Source: Deltaproteobacteria bacterium (GTDB lineage Bacteria; Myxococcota_A; UBA796; CAJQPC01). From it: a DNA stretch of 64,000 bases. The position numbers and the translations under genes were made by a program. A model generated the notes under the pieces. The model was not told the origin of the DNA, did no database searches, and was given only the letters and a program-made list of their open reading frames with translations. Below, in pieces: positions 29,058 through 38,557 of this stretch; the first letter of the stretch is position 1, and each line of letters opens with the position of its first letter. The stretch lies in assembly GCA_016717595.1 (NCBI GenBank), contig JADKFE010000031.1, positions 1 through 64,000 of the forward strand. The letters run 5' to 3'.

Positions 29058-29186
29058 GGTCGGCAGACCTCGGGGGAGCCGAGGACGTTACCACAGCTTG
29101 ACCGACCAAGATGAAGAAAGCTCAGCGGCGGAGCACAAGCGCCCAGAGCGAGGGCGCCGAGTCCCGCGCGGCCAGCGCGGAGGGGG

Positions 29187-30304
29187 TCAAGCCGAAGGAC
29201 CGCCGCTGGGGCGCGCCGCGCGGACCTCCGCGAGCAAGGCGGGCAGCTCATCGAAAGAAGGGAGCGTGACCAAGGGGCGGCGCAGGGCGACGAGCTGCTC
29301 GACGCTCAGGGCGCTGAGCTGGGCGCAGAGGGTGTCGGAGGGATCTCCAAATCGCGCGGCGATGATGTCGAGGGCGGCTCTCCGGGCCTCCTCGTGCTGG
29401 GCGCGGGCGGTCTCGGGGGCGACCTCCGCGGCGACGGCTTGGGGCAGATCCGCGGCGACCGCATTGGACAGCCGCTCGGCCACCCCCGCCTCGATGCGGC
29501 CCTCTCCCGGCGGGCCTCCCTCCTCCGGCTGACGCTCGCCTCCGCCGCTCCCGCTCTTGAACGCGGCTCCTCCCGCTCTTTCATCTCCCGGCTGAAGCAC
29601 TCCTCCCGCTCTTTACGCTCTTTGACCCAACGTTTGACGTACTCAGTCTGGGGATCGAAGCTCTTGAGGTACATGCGTTTCTCCAGGAGCGCCCGCGCGC
29701 TCAGCGAGAGGGCAGAGAGGAGCATCTCGGTATATTGTACCGTCTTGTCCTCGTTGAGCAAGGGGTTGTCGCTGACGGCCTGCAGCGCGAGAAAGCTGAC
29801 CTCGGCGGCGTCGGGGCCTTTGGCGTGGGCCAAGGCGGAGAGCACCGTGGCCTCAGGGTTCTCCCGGGCGAGCTTGGGGTCGAGCAGAAGCGGGATCTGC
29901 CGCGGCCCAAACACGACGGGGGTGACGACGGAGCCCGGGCCCAGGTGGATCGGCGTCGCCGCCCAGCTCGCCGTGGCCTCGTCTAAGGTGACGACCAGGA
30001 TCACCGAGGGCGCCGGACGCCGGGCGTGCTGGCTGGCGAGGTACAGCGGCCAGCTCTGCCGCTTCTGGGGATCGGGGCGGAGCTGCACCTCCAAGATCGC
30101 CGAGAGATCTTCCCCGCCGCTCATCCAGATCACGCCGTCGGCGCGCAGCTCCGTCGGTGTAGGCACGGTGAGGGAGGAGTCGATGACCTTCACCTCACGC
30201 ACCTCACCGACGCGCAGGAGGCCCGCCCAGCCCAGCAGCTCGGCGGCGAGCAGGGGCCGAGCGCGGAACAGCTCGATCAGGCACTCATGGGTGAACGACG
30301 GCAC
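29187..30304 (-). CDS. PD-(D/E)XK-like protein of the Rpn/transposase-like kind (one frame break)
   Basis: The start is GTG 30304 (PSFTHECLIELFRARPLLAA). The conserved block ADGVIWMSGGEDLSAILEVQ with LRPDPQKRQSWPLYLASQ matches a large family of hypothetical proteins in myxobacteria and actinobacteria. There, D...ExQ with a following K is thought to be a PD-(D/E)XK nuclease core. The C-terminal third, in a second frame from about 29570, is an Ala/Glu-rich helical region (TARAQHEEARRAALDIIAAR). Restored length is about 370 aa. Nuclease activity is inference from the fold. Confidence 0.65.
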
Positions 30305-30438
30305 CAGATGACCCTCGGGACGAGGAGGGCCATAGCTGTGGTCGCCGAGTCGTGCACGTCAGAATATGCTAACTCACTATACTGAAGTATGCTCAAAAAA
30401 TCTTGAGGATCACGAGGTGAGGATCCTTGAGGCCCGGC

Positions 30439-31881
30439 TCAGCGCCAACGAAGCGCCGCCTCGGCCTCAAGCTCGGGGATGGGCACGACGAGCTCCCCCG
30501 CGCCTCCCCCGGCCGGTCCCAAGGTGATCACCAGGCCCGCGGCCTCGGGGCTCGCCTCGGGCACGTCCACCCCGGCGCGGCGCAGCGCGGGGCCGAGGTG
30601 CTGCTCCCACGGGAAGGTGGTCTGCACGGCGCAGGGGATGTCCAAGGAGCCCACCACGGCGAGGCTTGAGGGGGGTCGCTCGGCGACGGCGCGCACCACG
30701 GCGTTGAGGCCCAGGTCACCCGTGGGTGAGGGCGGTCGTAGCCAGCGCTGGGGGCAGCCGGGGTGAAACGCGCGCTCGGCCTCGCTGGGGGTGTTGAACG
30801 GGGTCTCCGCCTCGGACATCCACCCGCTCCAGCCCACGAGGCCCAAGGCGGCGACGCCCAGGCGTGGGCGCGTCGCGGCGGCGGCGGCGATCACCAAGGC
30901 CACGCCCGGGAGCAGAGGCGCGGCGAGTCGATCGTATTTTTTTGGGATCAGCGTGAGCAGCAGCAGGCCCCCCACGGTCCAGCACAAGGCGACGACGGCG
31001 AGGCGGCGCGTGGTCGTCTCACGCAGGGCCAGGGCGGCGGCGACGACGGCGATGATCGTCCACAGCGGCCCCAAGGCGCTCTCCCACAACACCCGAGGGT
31101 AATAAAACGCCTGGCTGAGCGCGCTGGCCTCGACCTCATACAGCACAGAGCTCGCGGCGTAGGCCCGCTGCTCCTCAAAGTTCACCACCCACCACGGCGC
31201 GGCGACGCTGGCCCCCACAGCCGCCCAGATGATCCAAGGCCCCGGCCTCGCCAAAGCGAGCAGACCGGGCAGCACAAACAGCGGCGCGGTCTGTTTGGTG
31301 AGCGCGGCGAGCCCCAGGCCCAAGCCGACGCCCAGCGCGGGCATCAAAAACCGCCGCTCCCGAAGCCCCGTCGCCGCCCACAGCGTGAGCGCCGTGAGCG
31401 CCGTGAGCGCCCCTTCAGGCATAAACGCCCGGGAGAGCCCCAGGTTGAGCGGCACAGACAGCGTGAGCGCCCCCGCCAACGCCGCCGCCCCCCACGACAG
31501 GCCCAGCCGCCGCCCCAAGCCCAAGACACCGAGCCCGGCGAGGCCCAAGAACACGCTGTTCACCGCCCGCACGGCGAGGGCCTCGGGCGGCCCGCCGCCC
31601 ATGACCCACCACCAGAGGCCGACGATCCCCGGGTAGAGGCTCGGGTAATCGCCCATGTCCAACCACAACAGCCGGGCGAAGAAGCTGGAGGTGTCCCCCG
31701 CCAGAAGATCGTGCAGGAACAGCTCCGCGGCGCCGACGTGGCCCTCCTCGTCCCCGTCGCGCAGGAGCCGATCTTGACCCAGCCACCGCGCCTGCAAACC
31801 GAGGGTGAGGCCGACGAGCAACACCGCGAGGGCGCCGAGGCCGAGGTCTGTGTTTGATTTTGTGGGTTGCTCTTGGCTCAC
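30439..31881 (-). CDS. Membrane glycosyltransferase-like protein (ArnT/PMT-type)
   Basis: About 480 aa with ten or more membrane helices. The first extracytoplasmic loop contains acidic DGDEEGHVGAAELF and DMGDYPSLYPG, as in the GT-C superfamily (ArnT/PMT/YfhO types) that move sugars from polyprenyl-phosphate carriers. GTG 31879-31881 overlaps the TGA of the upstream gene (GTGA) and is preferred to the earlier in-frame start. The last 120 residues form a soluble domain. It pairs with a similar membrane protein upstream, so both probably act in cell-envelope glycan or lipid glycosylation. Confidence 0.7.
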   Translation of the reverse strand: MSQEQPTKSNTDLGLGALAVLLVGLTLGLQARWLGQDRLLRDGDEEGHVGAAELFLHDLLAGDTSSFFARLLWLDMGDYPSLYPGIVGLWWWVMGGGPPEALAVRAVNSVFLGLAGLGVLGLGRRLGLSWGAAALAGALTLSVPLNLGLSRAFMPEGALTALTALTLWAATGLRERRFLMPALGVGLGLGLAALTKQTAPLFVLPGLLALARPGPWIIWAAVGASVAAPWWVVNFEEQRAYAASSVLYEVEASALSQAFYYPRVLWESALGPLWTIIAVVAAALALRETTTRRLAVVALCWTVGGLLLLTLIPKKYDRLAAPLLPGVALVIAAAAATRPRLGVAALGLVGWSGWMSEAETPFNTPSEAERAFHPGCPQRWLRPPSPTGDLGLNAVVRAVAERPPSSLAVVGSLDIPCAVQTTFPWEQHLGPALRRAGVDVPEASPEAAGLVITLGPAGGGAGELVVPIPELEAEAALRWR

Positions 31882-33659
31882 ACCGCCCCCTGCATCAAGA
31901 ACCACAGCCCACCCACGATCGCCAGGCTCGGCAGGCCCCAGCGCAGCGCCGGGCGCTCCAAGGCCGCGGCGTTACAGGCCACGGCGCAGGCCGAGAGCGC
32001 GACCAGGGGCAAGAAGTAGTGTGTGGGGTGGTGGTCGATCGTACACAACATCAGCGAGTAGAGCCCCACACCGATCGCGCACAGACGCGCGCCCTTTCCC
32101 GCCAGGGGCAGGGCGCAGAGCAGCCCGCCGCCGGTGTACCACAGCCAGGTCTTGTAGAACTCAGGCACCCGGGGCAAGAGCGCGCTGGGGCTCAGCTCGC
32201 CGTGGTAATGCTCAGGCCCCGTCTCAAACCACAGGATCTCCACCCACTCGCCGAGCTGCCCGGTGATCACCGCGAAGGCCCCGATCGTGAGCCCCACCGC
32301 CCCGGTGAGCCCCCACAAGGCCAGGATCGGCCTGCGGTTGACGATCCCCAAGGCCGCGCCCACCGCCCAGAAGAGGCTCAAGGCCACGACGCCGGGGTAA
32401 CGGATGGCCCCGGCGAGCACCCCAACGGCGCCAAAACGCCAGGGTGTGCCCAAGGCGGCCACGCCGCTCACCATCGCCGCGGCGTAGAGCGGGTCGGGGA
32501 AGGTGGTGGAGCCGGGCTCGATCATCAGGTGGCCCACGGTGACCGCGGCCAAGGCGGGCAAGGCCCAGGCGGGGGCCGGGGCATCAGGACTGTGTGTGGC
32601 GATGAGCTGCGCGCAGGCCGCGCCCAAGAGCAGCAGCACCCCCAAGAGCAGGGCGTTCGCGCCCATGAGCCCCGGCGCGCCCAGGCCCGTGGCCACGGCG
32701 AGGGGGTAACTCCACAACGGCGGCTGGTTGACCGTCAGCGCGCGGCTCACCCACAGCTCATCGGCCCAGCGCAGGTTCTCGACGATGTTGAGGAGCTGGT
32801 AATAATGCACAAAGCGGTACGCGCCGACGGCGTGGAGGCTCCACACCCCGTCTCGACCGGGGATGAGCGCGAGCTCCGCCGGGCCGTCGCTGCCGGTGAT
32901 CGTGACCTGAAGCTCCCCCGGGCTCAGCGGGATCAAGGCCGCGACGACGCCGTGGCTGAGGTAACGGGGCACCGCGCCCTCCTCCTCGGCCTCGACCACG
33001 TCCGCGGTGATCTCCACCGGCGCCGCGTCGCCGACCTGCAGCCGCGCGCCGATGGGCCCCCGCAAGAGCAGCAGCGCCGCGCCTTCAGAGCCCATCCGCA
33101 GGGTGCCGCCGTCGCCGTCGGGATCCACAAAACGCATGGCGCGCTGCTCAGGCCAGCCCAAGACCTCGGGCTCATCAAACCCGGCGCCGGGCTCCACAAC
33201 ACCAGGGGCCTCGGGCAGCCCTTCAGCGTCGGGGCTCCACCAATAGGCGTCCAGGGGCCGCCGGAGGTCTTCACCGCGCCAGACGATCAGCGCGAGGAGC
33301 GCGAGGATCACGCCCACCACCGCGCCCCAGGCCCCGCGCGGGCTGTGCGGCGGCCACGGCGCCCGGTGACCCAGCCCCGCGCCGATGAGCCCCCACAAGG
33401 CCGAGAGCCCCAAGACCAGCTCCGGCGCGGCGCCGATGGCGCGGGTGATCGAGACGCTGACCACGGCGAGGAGCGCGGAGATCCAGGCCGCGTCGATGGC
33501 GACCTGCAGCCCCGTGGCGTGGCCCCCGCCGAGCCGCCGGGCGAGGCCGAGCCCCGGCGCCCACAACACCGCCGGGAGCACCAAGACACAGACGAGCCAG
33601 CTCGGCGCGTCGTTGGCGCGCGCCGCCCAGGCCAGGAGCGCGAGGCCGAGGGCGCTCAT
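31878..33659 (-). CDS. Large polytopic membrane protein, glycosyltransferase-like
   Basis: 593 aa starting at ATG 33659. There are five hydrophobic segments at the N-terminus and about nine at the C-terminus. Between them is a soluble beta-rich region (residues about 120-270, including RFVDPDGDGGTLRMGSEG and LQVTITGSDG). The loops VNQPPLWSYPLAVATGL and STTFPDPLYAAAMVSG resemble the lumenal loops of GT-C glycosyltransferases. The gene is coupled to the downstream GT-C-like gene by a GTGA overlap, which suggests a shared envelope-glycan pathway. Substrate unknown. Confidence 0.65.
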   Translation of the reverse strand: MSALGLALLAWAARANDAPSWLVCVLVLPAVLWAPGLGLARRLGGGHATGLQVAIDAAWISALLAVVSVSITRAIGAAPELVLGLSALWGLIGAGLGHRAPWPPHSPRGAWGAVVGVILALLALIVWRGEDLRRPLDAYWWSPDAEGLPEAPGVVEPGAGFDEPEVLGWPEQRAMRFVDPDGDGGTLRMGSEGAALLLLRGPIGARLQVGDAAPVEITADVVEAEEEGAVPRYLSHGVVAALIPLSPGELQVTITGSDGPAELALIPGRDGVWSLHAVGAYRFVHYYQLLNIVENLRWADELWVSRALTVNQPPLWSYPLAVATGLGAPGLMGANALLLGVLLLLGAACAQLIATHSPDAPAPAWALPALAAVTVGHLMIEPGSTTFPDPLYAAAMVSGVAALGTPWRFGAVGVLAGAIRYPGVVALSLFWAVGAALGIVNRRPILALWGLTGAVGLTIGAFAVITGQLGEWVEILWFETGPEHYHGELSPSALLPRVPEFYKTWLWYTGGGLLCALPLAGKGARLCAIGVGLYSLMLCTIDHHPTHYFLPLVALSACAVACNAAALERPALRWGLPSLAIVGGLWFLMQGAV

Positions 33660-33689
33660 GGCGGGTCCGGGGTTGGGGAGGGGGATGCG

Positions 33690-33775
33690 TTGAAGGTGCG
33701 GAGGCCCTTGCCCACATGCGGGGAAGCCGCTCTGAAGATGCGGAGAGGCTCGCCCACGCGCGGGGAGACGAACGA
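33690..33775. repeat. Imperfect tandem repeat, two copies of about 43 bp
   Basis: A unit of the form TGAAGRTGCGGAG, five or six bases, GCCCAC, two bases, GCGGGGA occurs twice in a row, just upstream of the polytopic membrane-protein gene. It belongs to the 406-bp gene-free stretch 33660-34065. Confidence 0.7.
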
Positions 33776-33794
33776 GGCGTGGTGCAGAGGCGAA

Positions 33795-33990
33795 GAACGA
33801 ACCACAGAGGCACAGAGGACACAGAGGAGGGGCACAGAGGGGTTGATGAAGATCTGAGCGGTGCTGAACCACCGAGCGTCTCTCGCCACCGGCCTCCTCC
33901 AGCCCTCCGAGTCGCGGCGACCGCGCGACCCTGCCACAGAGCCCTCTGTGTTCATAACCCTGCGCCCTCTGTGCATCTCTGTGGTTCGTT
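33795..33990. repeat. Large inverted repeat built from ACAGAGG units, MITE-like
   Basis: The left arm (33795-33842) begins GAACGAACCACAGAGGCAC and repeats CACAGAGG several times. The right arm (about 33932-33990) is its approximate reverse complement, ending CTCTGTGGTTCGTTC. The arms flank about 90 bp without a clear ORF. Such CACAGAGG-rich inverted elements look like non-coding mobile or REP-type sequences. Together with the tandem repeat and two copies of CCCGAATCACCACC (33991 and 34034) it fills the gene-free stretch. Confidence 0.7.
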
Positions 33991-34065
33991 CCCGAATCAC
34001 CACCTGACATCCCTACCGTCTGGGGATCGTCCCCCGAATCACCACCGACGCCCTGAGCCCGCGGC

Positions 34066-34470
34066 TCACTCCTCGGCGTCACCACCCCGCACCTCCCGGC
34101 CCCGGCACCACCACGCGCTCCACGTCCTCGGATCGTGCCCACCCTCGGCGCAGGCGAGCACGACCCACGGCGCATCGCCGACCTCGGCGAACAAGGCGTG
34201 GGCCACGCCCGGCGGCACGTAGACCCGCGCGCCGTGAAGGGGCAGGTGCTCAAGCTCCCCGGTCTCTGGCGCGAAGAGCCCCAACACCCCGCGCCCGCTA
34301 ATCGCCGTGAACCACTCGCCCATGCGCCGGTGCAGGTGATGGCCGCGGGAGGCGCCGGGGGCCACACGCACGAGGTAGACCTCCCCCAAGACAGGCTCAG
34401 GGTGCAGCTTCTCCAGGACACCGCGGGGGTCGGTGAAGGTCTGAACCGGTCGCACGCTCACGCCACGCAT
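34066..34470 (-). CDS. Cupin-fold sugar-isomerase-like protein (WxcM/FdtA-type)
   Basis: 134 aa from ATG 34470 (MRGVSVRPVQTFTDPRGVLE). The single cupin domain has DPRG, GEVYLVRVAPGASRGHHLHR and YVPPGVAHALFAEVGD, as in WxcM-like and RmlC-like dTDP-sugar isomerases/epimerases. HHxH and the later His are conserved metal or substrate contacts. Such enzymes act in deoxysugar or polysaccharide biosynthesis, which fits the neighbouring GT-C-like genes. Exact substrate unknown. Confidence 0.7.
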   Translation of the reverse strand: MRGVSVRPVQTFTDPRGVLEKLHPEPVLGEVYLVRVAPGASRGHHLHRRMGEWFTAISGRGVLGLFAPETGELEHLPLHGARVYVPPGVAHALFAEVGDAPWVVLACAEGGHDPRTWSAWWCRGREVRGGDAEE

Positions 34471-34554
34471 CTTCGCTCCGCTCGTGGCCCACCATACCAC
34501 CCCGCGCCGCGGAGGTTACGCTCTGCCCCATCCCCACGACACCGGAGTCCCCTC

Positions 34555-35795
34555 GTGATCCTCGTCCTCCTCAGCTTGATCGCCTGCGGTGACCCCGACC
34601 CGTCCTTCACCGTCGATGAGCACGGCCCCACCTACCACGCCGACGTGGCGCCGATCCTCCGCGCCCGCTGCGAGGGCTGCCACAGCGCCGGGCAGATCGC
34701 GCCGTTCACGCTCAACTCCTACGACGAGGTGTCGATCCTCGGCGCGCAGATCGTCGACAGCGTCGAGACCCGGCGGATGCCCCCCTGGCTCGCGTCCGAC
34801 GACTGCAACACCTATGAGGGCTCCCGCTGGCTCGCCCAGGAGGAGATCGACACGATCCGCGAGTGGGTCGAGGCCGGCAAGCCCGAGGGCGACGCCGCGA
34901 GCGCGCTGCCCGCCTTTGAGCCGGTGGAGGACGTGCTGGCCAACCCCACCCACTCCGTCGCCATCGCCCAGCCCTACGCCCCCGACTTTGAGGGCAGCGA
35001 CGACGACTACCGCTGCTTTGTGGTGGATCCCCAGGTGGCCACCGACGGCTTCGTGACCGGCTACCAGATCATCCCCAGCGATCCCGAGATCGTCCACCAC
35101 ATGATCCTGTACCTGCCCTCCAGCGACTCCGCCAGGATCAGGCCCTGGCGTATGACGCCGCTGAAGAGGGCGACGGCTACACCTGCTACGGCGACGCCCG
35201 GGTGAACAGCTCCATGCTCGCGGCCTGGGCGCCGGGCTCGTGGTCGGCGGAGTACCCTGAAGGCACGGGCATCGCGCTCCCCGCTGGGCGGCCCATCGTC
35301 ATTCAGATGCACTACAACAACAGCGGCTCCCCCGACGCCGCCGACGCCACCGAGGTGCTCCTGCGGGTGGAGCCCGAGGTTCAAGACGAGCTCTACTCCT
35401 TCTTCTGGGTGACCCCGCGCCTCGACATCCCCGCGGGCGCCGAATCCCACACAGAGGAGAGCGAGAGCATGGTGAAGCGCTATGTGGGCGATCTGCCCGG
35501 TCGTCTGCGCCTGCACGACATCGGCCCCCACATGCACACCCTCGGCGAGTCCCTCAACGCCACCTTGGTACACGAGGACGGCTCGGAGACCTGCCTCATC
35601 GACGTGCCCCGCTGGGACTTCAACTGGCAGTTCGGCTATGAGTTCACCGAGCCCGTGGCCATGGAGATGGACGACAAGGTGCGGCTGAGCTGCACCTATG
35701 ACGCCTCGGATCGTACGGAGGACACCCGCTGGGGCGAAGGAACCGAGGATGAGATGTGCCTCACGACGATGTTCGTGACGTATGAGGCGGATTAG
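34555..35795 (+). CDS. Copper type II ascorbate-dependent monooxygenase-like lipoprotein with haem c motif (one frame break)
   Basis: The start is GTG 34555 with GGAG upstream, and a lipoprotein signal (LLSLIACG) follows. Residue 39 begins CEGCH, a haem c site, in a cytochrome-like module (ADVAPILRARCEGCHSAGQI). The monooxygenase part keeps all copper ligands expected from peptidylglycine hydroxylating monooxygenase: HH (181-182, IVHHMILY), the lone His in QMHYNN, HxH in GPHMHTLGES, and the late Met in MCLTTMFVTY. The frame breaks near 35150, where ALAYDAAEEGDGYTC resumes in the next frame. Restored length is about 413 aa. It would hydroxylate an unknown substrate in the periplasm, with the haem module as a plausible electron source. 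Confidence 0.83.
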
Positions 35796-35802
35796 CGCGG
35801 CG

Positions 35803-38557
35803 CTAGGGCGCCCTCCGCTCCTGCCGCCGCCGCTCCGCCTCCAGGTCGATAAGCGCGCTCGGCGCGAGGCCGGCCTCCCGCAGCCGAGGCCAGTGGCAGG
35901 TCACCAGCAGGAGCTGCAGGCCCGAGGCCGCCGCGGCGTCGAGCACCCGGCGCGTGCGCTCTAAGCGCGCCTCGTCGGTGGCCACGAGCGCGTCATCCAA
36001 GAGCACGGGCAGGCCGTCCTCACCGCCCAAGAGCCGGGCGAAGGCGAGGCGCATCACCAGGCCGAGCTGCTCCCGGGCGCCGAAGGACAGCTCATCAAAG
36101 GAGTCCGCGCCTTGGTCTCGGGAGATCTGTTTGAGGGCGTACCGTTCGTCAAACTTCGCCGTGGCGTCGGGGAAGATGAGGCGCAGAAGGCTGGCGACCT
36201 CTTGCTTGAAGGGGCGCGAGCAGGCGCTCTTGGGCGGCGGTGCGGCAGTCGTTCAGGGTCTCGTACAGGAGCTTCGCGGCTTCAGCGTCTTGGCGGGCCT
36301 CACCAAGCTCCGCGTCGGCGGCGTCGAGCTTGGCCTGCTGTTCGGCGAGGCGGTCGTGCAGGCCGATGGCCCCGGCCGCGCTCAGGGTGCCCGCGATCTC
36401 CGCCTTCTGTGTCTCGGCGTCTTTCATGCTCGTGCGGTTGAGCTCAAGGCCCGCGCCGCGCTCGCCGCGTCACGCTCAGCCTGCTCGGGGGTGCAGCTCG
36501 GCGAGGGCCCGCACGAGCTTCTGGTGCTCGGCGACGGCGCGCTGCTCGGCGGAGAGCTTCTGTTCGAGCTTGGCGCTGAGCGCGCTGTCTACGCCGTGCT
36601 CGGCGCGGTGGGCGGCGAGCTGGAGGCGCAGGCGCTCCACCCGGGCGCTGGCCTCGGCGCTGGCCTTGGCCGACTGTGTGGCGTCGGTGAGCAGGCCCTT
36701 GAGGTTGGCCTCTTCACGCACGAGGGCGTCGCGGACCTCGTCCAAGGCGAGCTGGGCGTCACGCTCGTGCTGCTCGGCCTCGTTCAGCCGCGCGCCTAGC
36801 TCACTTCGCTCGGGCAGGGGCGGGTCGCCGGGCTCGGAGCAGGCGTCGCGGGCCTGCTGGGCGCGGCGGGCGGCGGCGTCGCGCTGGTTGAGCTCCTCCT
36901 CCAACGCCGGCAGGCCCTTGGGCGCGATCTCCCGCAGCTTGGCCTGGGCCTCGGTGAGCCGGGCCTCGATCTCCCGGCGGCGCTGGGCGGCCTCCCGGGC
37001 CTCCTCGATGGTCTTGTGGCCCTCGGCCTGAAGCGCGGCGCGGAGGGTGTGTTTGGCGTCGTGGGCGGCCTCGCGCAGCTTGTGGAGATCCGCCCCGCCT
37101 GGGCGCAGCCCCAAGGCCACAACATCCCCCACGGTGATCGTCTCGGGCTCCACGGCGTGAATCGTCGCCGACTCCCCGGCGCTCATCGTGCGCTCGCCGC
37201 GCTCGTCGATGAGGGTGAACGGCCGCAGGGCCGTGAGCACCAAGGTGGCCGCGGCGCCCTCCAGGCGGCTCGTGTGTTTGAGGGCGTCGGCCTGGAGCGC
37301 CTCCAAGCGGCTGAGCCCGGCGTCATCGGGGCGCAGCGCGCGCTGCTCGGCCTCAGACGCCACCCGCTGCTCTTTGGCGGCCAAGGCGCGGCGCAGGCGC
37401 TCTTGGTCCACACGCTGGGCCTCGGCGGCGTCAAGGGTCTCGCGGTGGGCGCGTAGGCGGCGACACAGACGACCGGCGCGCTCAAACGCCACGCGGCGGG
37501 ACTGCACCTCGGCGCGCTGGGGCGGCAGGCGGGCCTCGGCGCGGGCGACGTCCTCCTGAGCCTGGGCGTGGCGCTGGGTCAGGGCCGGGGCGGCGGACTC
37601 AGCCTCGGCGGACTCGGCGAGCAGGGCCTCACGCTGGCGCTGGGTGCTGGCGAGGAGCTGGGCCTCGGCCTCGACCTGGCCCCGGCGGGCGTCGAGCTCG
37701 CCCAGGCCGTCTTTGAGCTTCTGAATTCGCATCACCTCGGACTGTGCGGCGCGGTGGCGCTCGTCCAGGCGCGGCTGCTCTCGGCGCAGGCGGTCGAGGT
37801 CTTGCTCCAGTCGCGCGTGGCGATCGACGGCGGCGTCGTGCTCTTTGAGCTGATCCCGCAGGCGATCCCGCTCGGCTTTGGCCGCCGCGGCCGCAGACGT
37901 CGCCTTCACCATCGGGGCGTCGGCACGTTTGACGAGCTGGCCGCCCTCGGTGTAGTGCCGCAGGTACTCCGTCCGGACTTTTTGCAGAAGCTCCTCAGCG
38001 CCCTCACCGCCGAGCACGGCGCCGCTCATCGACGCGAGGCGCTCGCCAAGGCTCGCCCGGGCGGCCTCGGTCTTCACGTCTTCGTTCGGGGAGCGCCCGC
38101 TCTCGCCTTGCATCACCCGCACCAGGGGCCACACACCTTGGTCTTCAGGCTTGAGCTCGCCGCTGCGCGCCGTCTCACCGACGCCGAGCACACCCCGCAG
38201 GCGCTCTTCAGCCTCGGTCCCGGCCAGCTCGACGACGCCGTCTTTGGGCGACGACACCCGCAGGGCGCTCTTGGAGGCGGCGGCGCCCGCGAAGAGCTTC
38301 TCCACGGTGTAGGTGACGCCACCCCGCACAAACACCACCTTCACCCGAGGGCGGCCGTCGCCGTGGGGCTTGATGGCGCGGTGGCGGGCGGTCTCGCCGC
38401 GGGCGGTGAGCGTGAGGGCGTCCCAGATCGCGGCGAGCAGGGTGGACTTGCCGATCTCGTTGGGCCCATAGATGACGTTGAGCCCCGCCGCGAACGTGAG
38501 CGTGAGGGGCCCGGCGACGCCTTTGTATTGTTCGACCTCGACGGAGAGGATCCTCAC
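35803..38557 (-). CDS. SbcC/YhaN-like SMC-type ATPase (several frame breaks)
   Basis: The gene starts at ATG 38557 (MRILSVEVEQYKGVAGPLTL). Walker A is GPNEIGKST near residue 30, and a Q-loop-containing N-lobe follows. Long coiled coils (about 200-680) include a central beta-rich insertion, where a zinc hook would sit in true SbcC but no CxxC is seen. The C-lobe has the signature LSFGAREQLGLV, Walker B VLLDDALVATDEARLERTRR and LLLVTCHWPRL. Frame breaks lie near 36476 (a run of five Cs), 36440 and 36225. Restored length is about 915 aa. Its start overlaps the stop of the SbcD-like gene (ATGA). The pair is the Mre11-Rad50 type, which processes DNA ends. Confidence 0.8.

Noticed and set aside
31854..33857. 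667-codon plus-strand open frame
   Set aside because: Lies opposite the polytopic membrane-protein gene, and its composition (Gln/Arg/Pro/His-rich) is that of a shadow frame.
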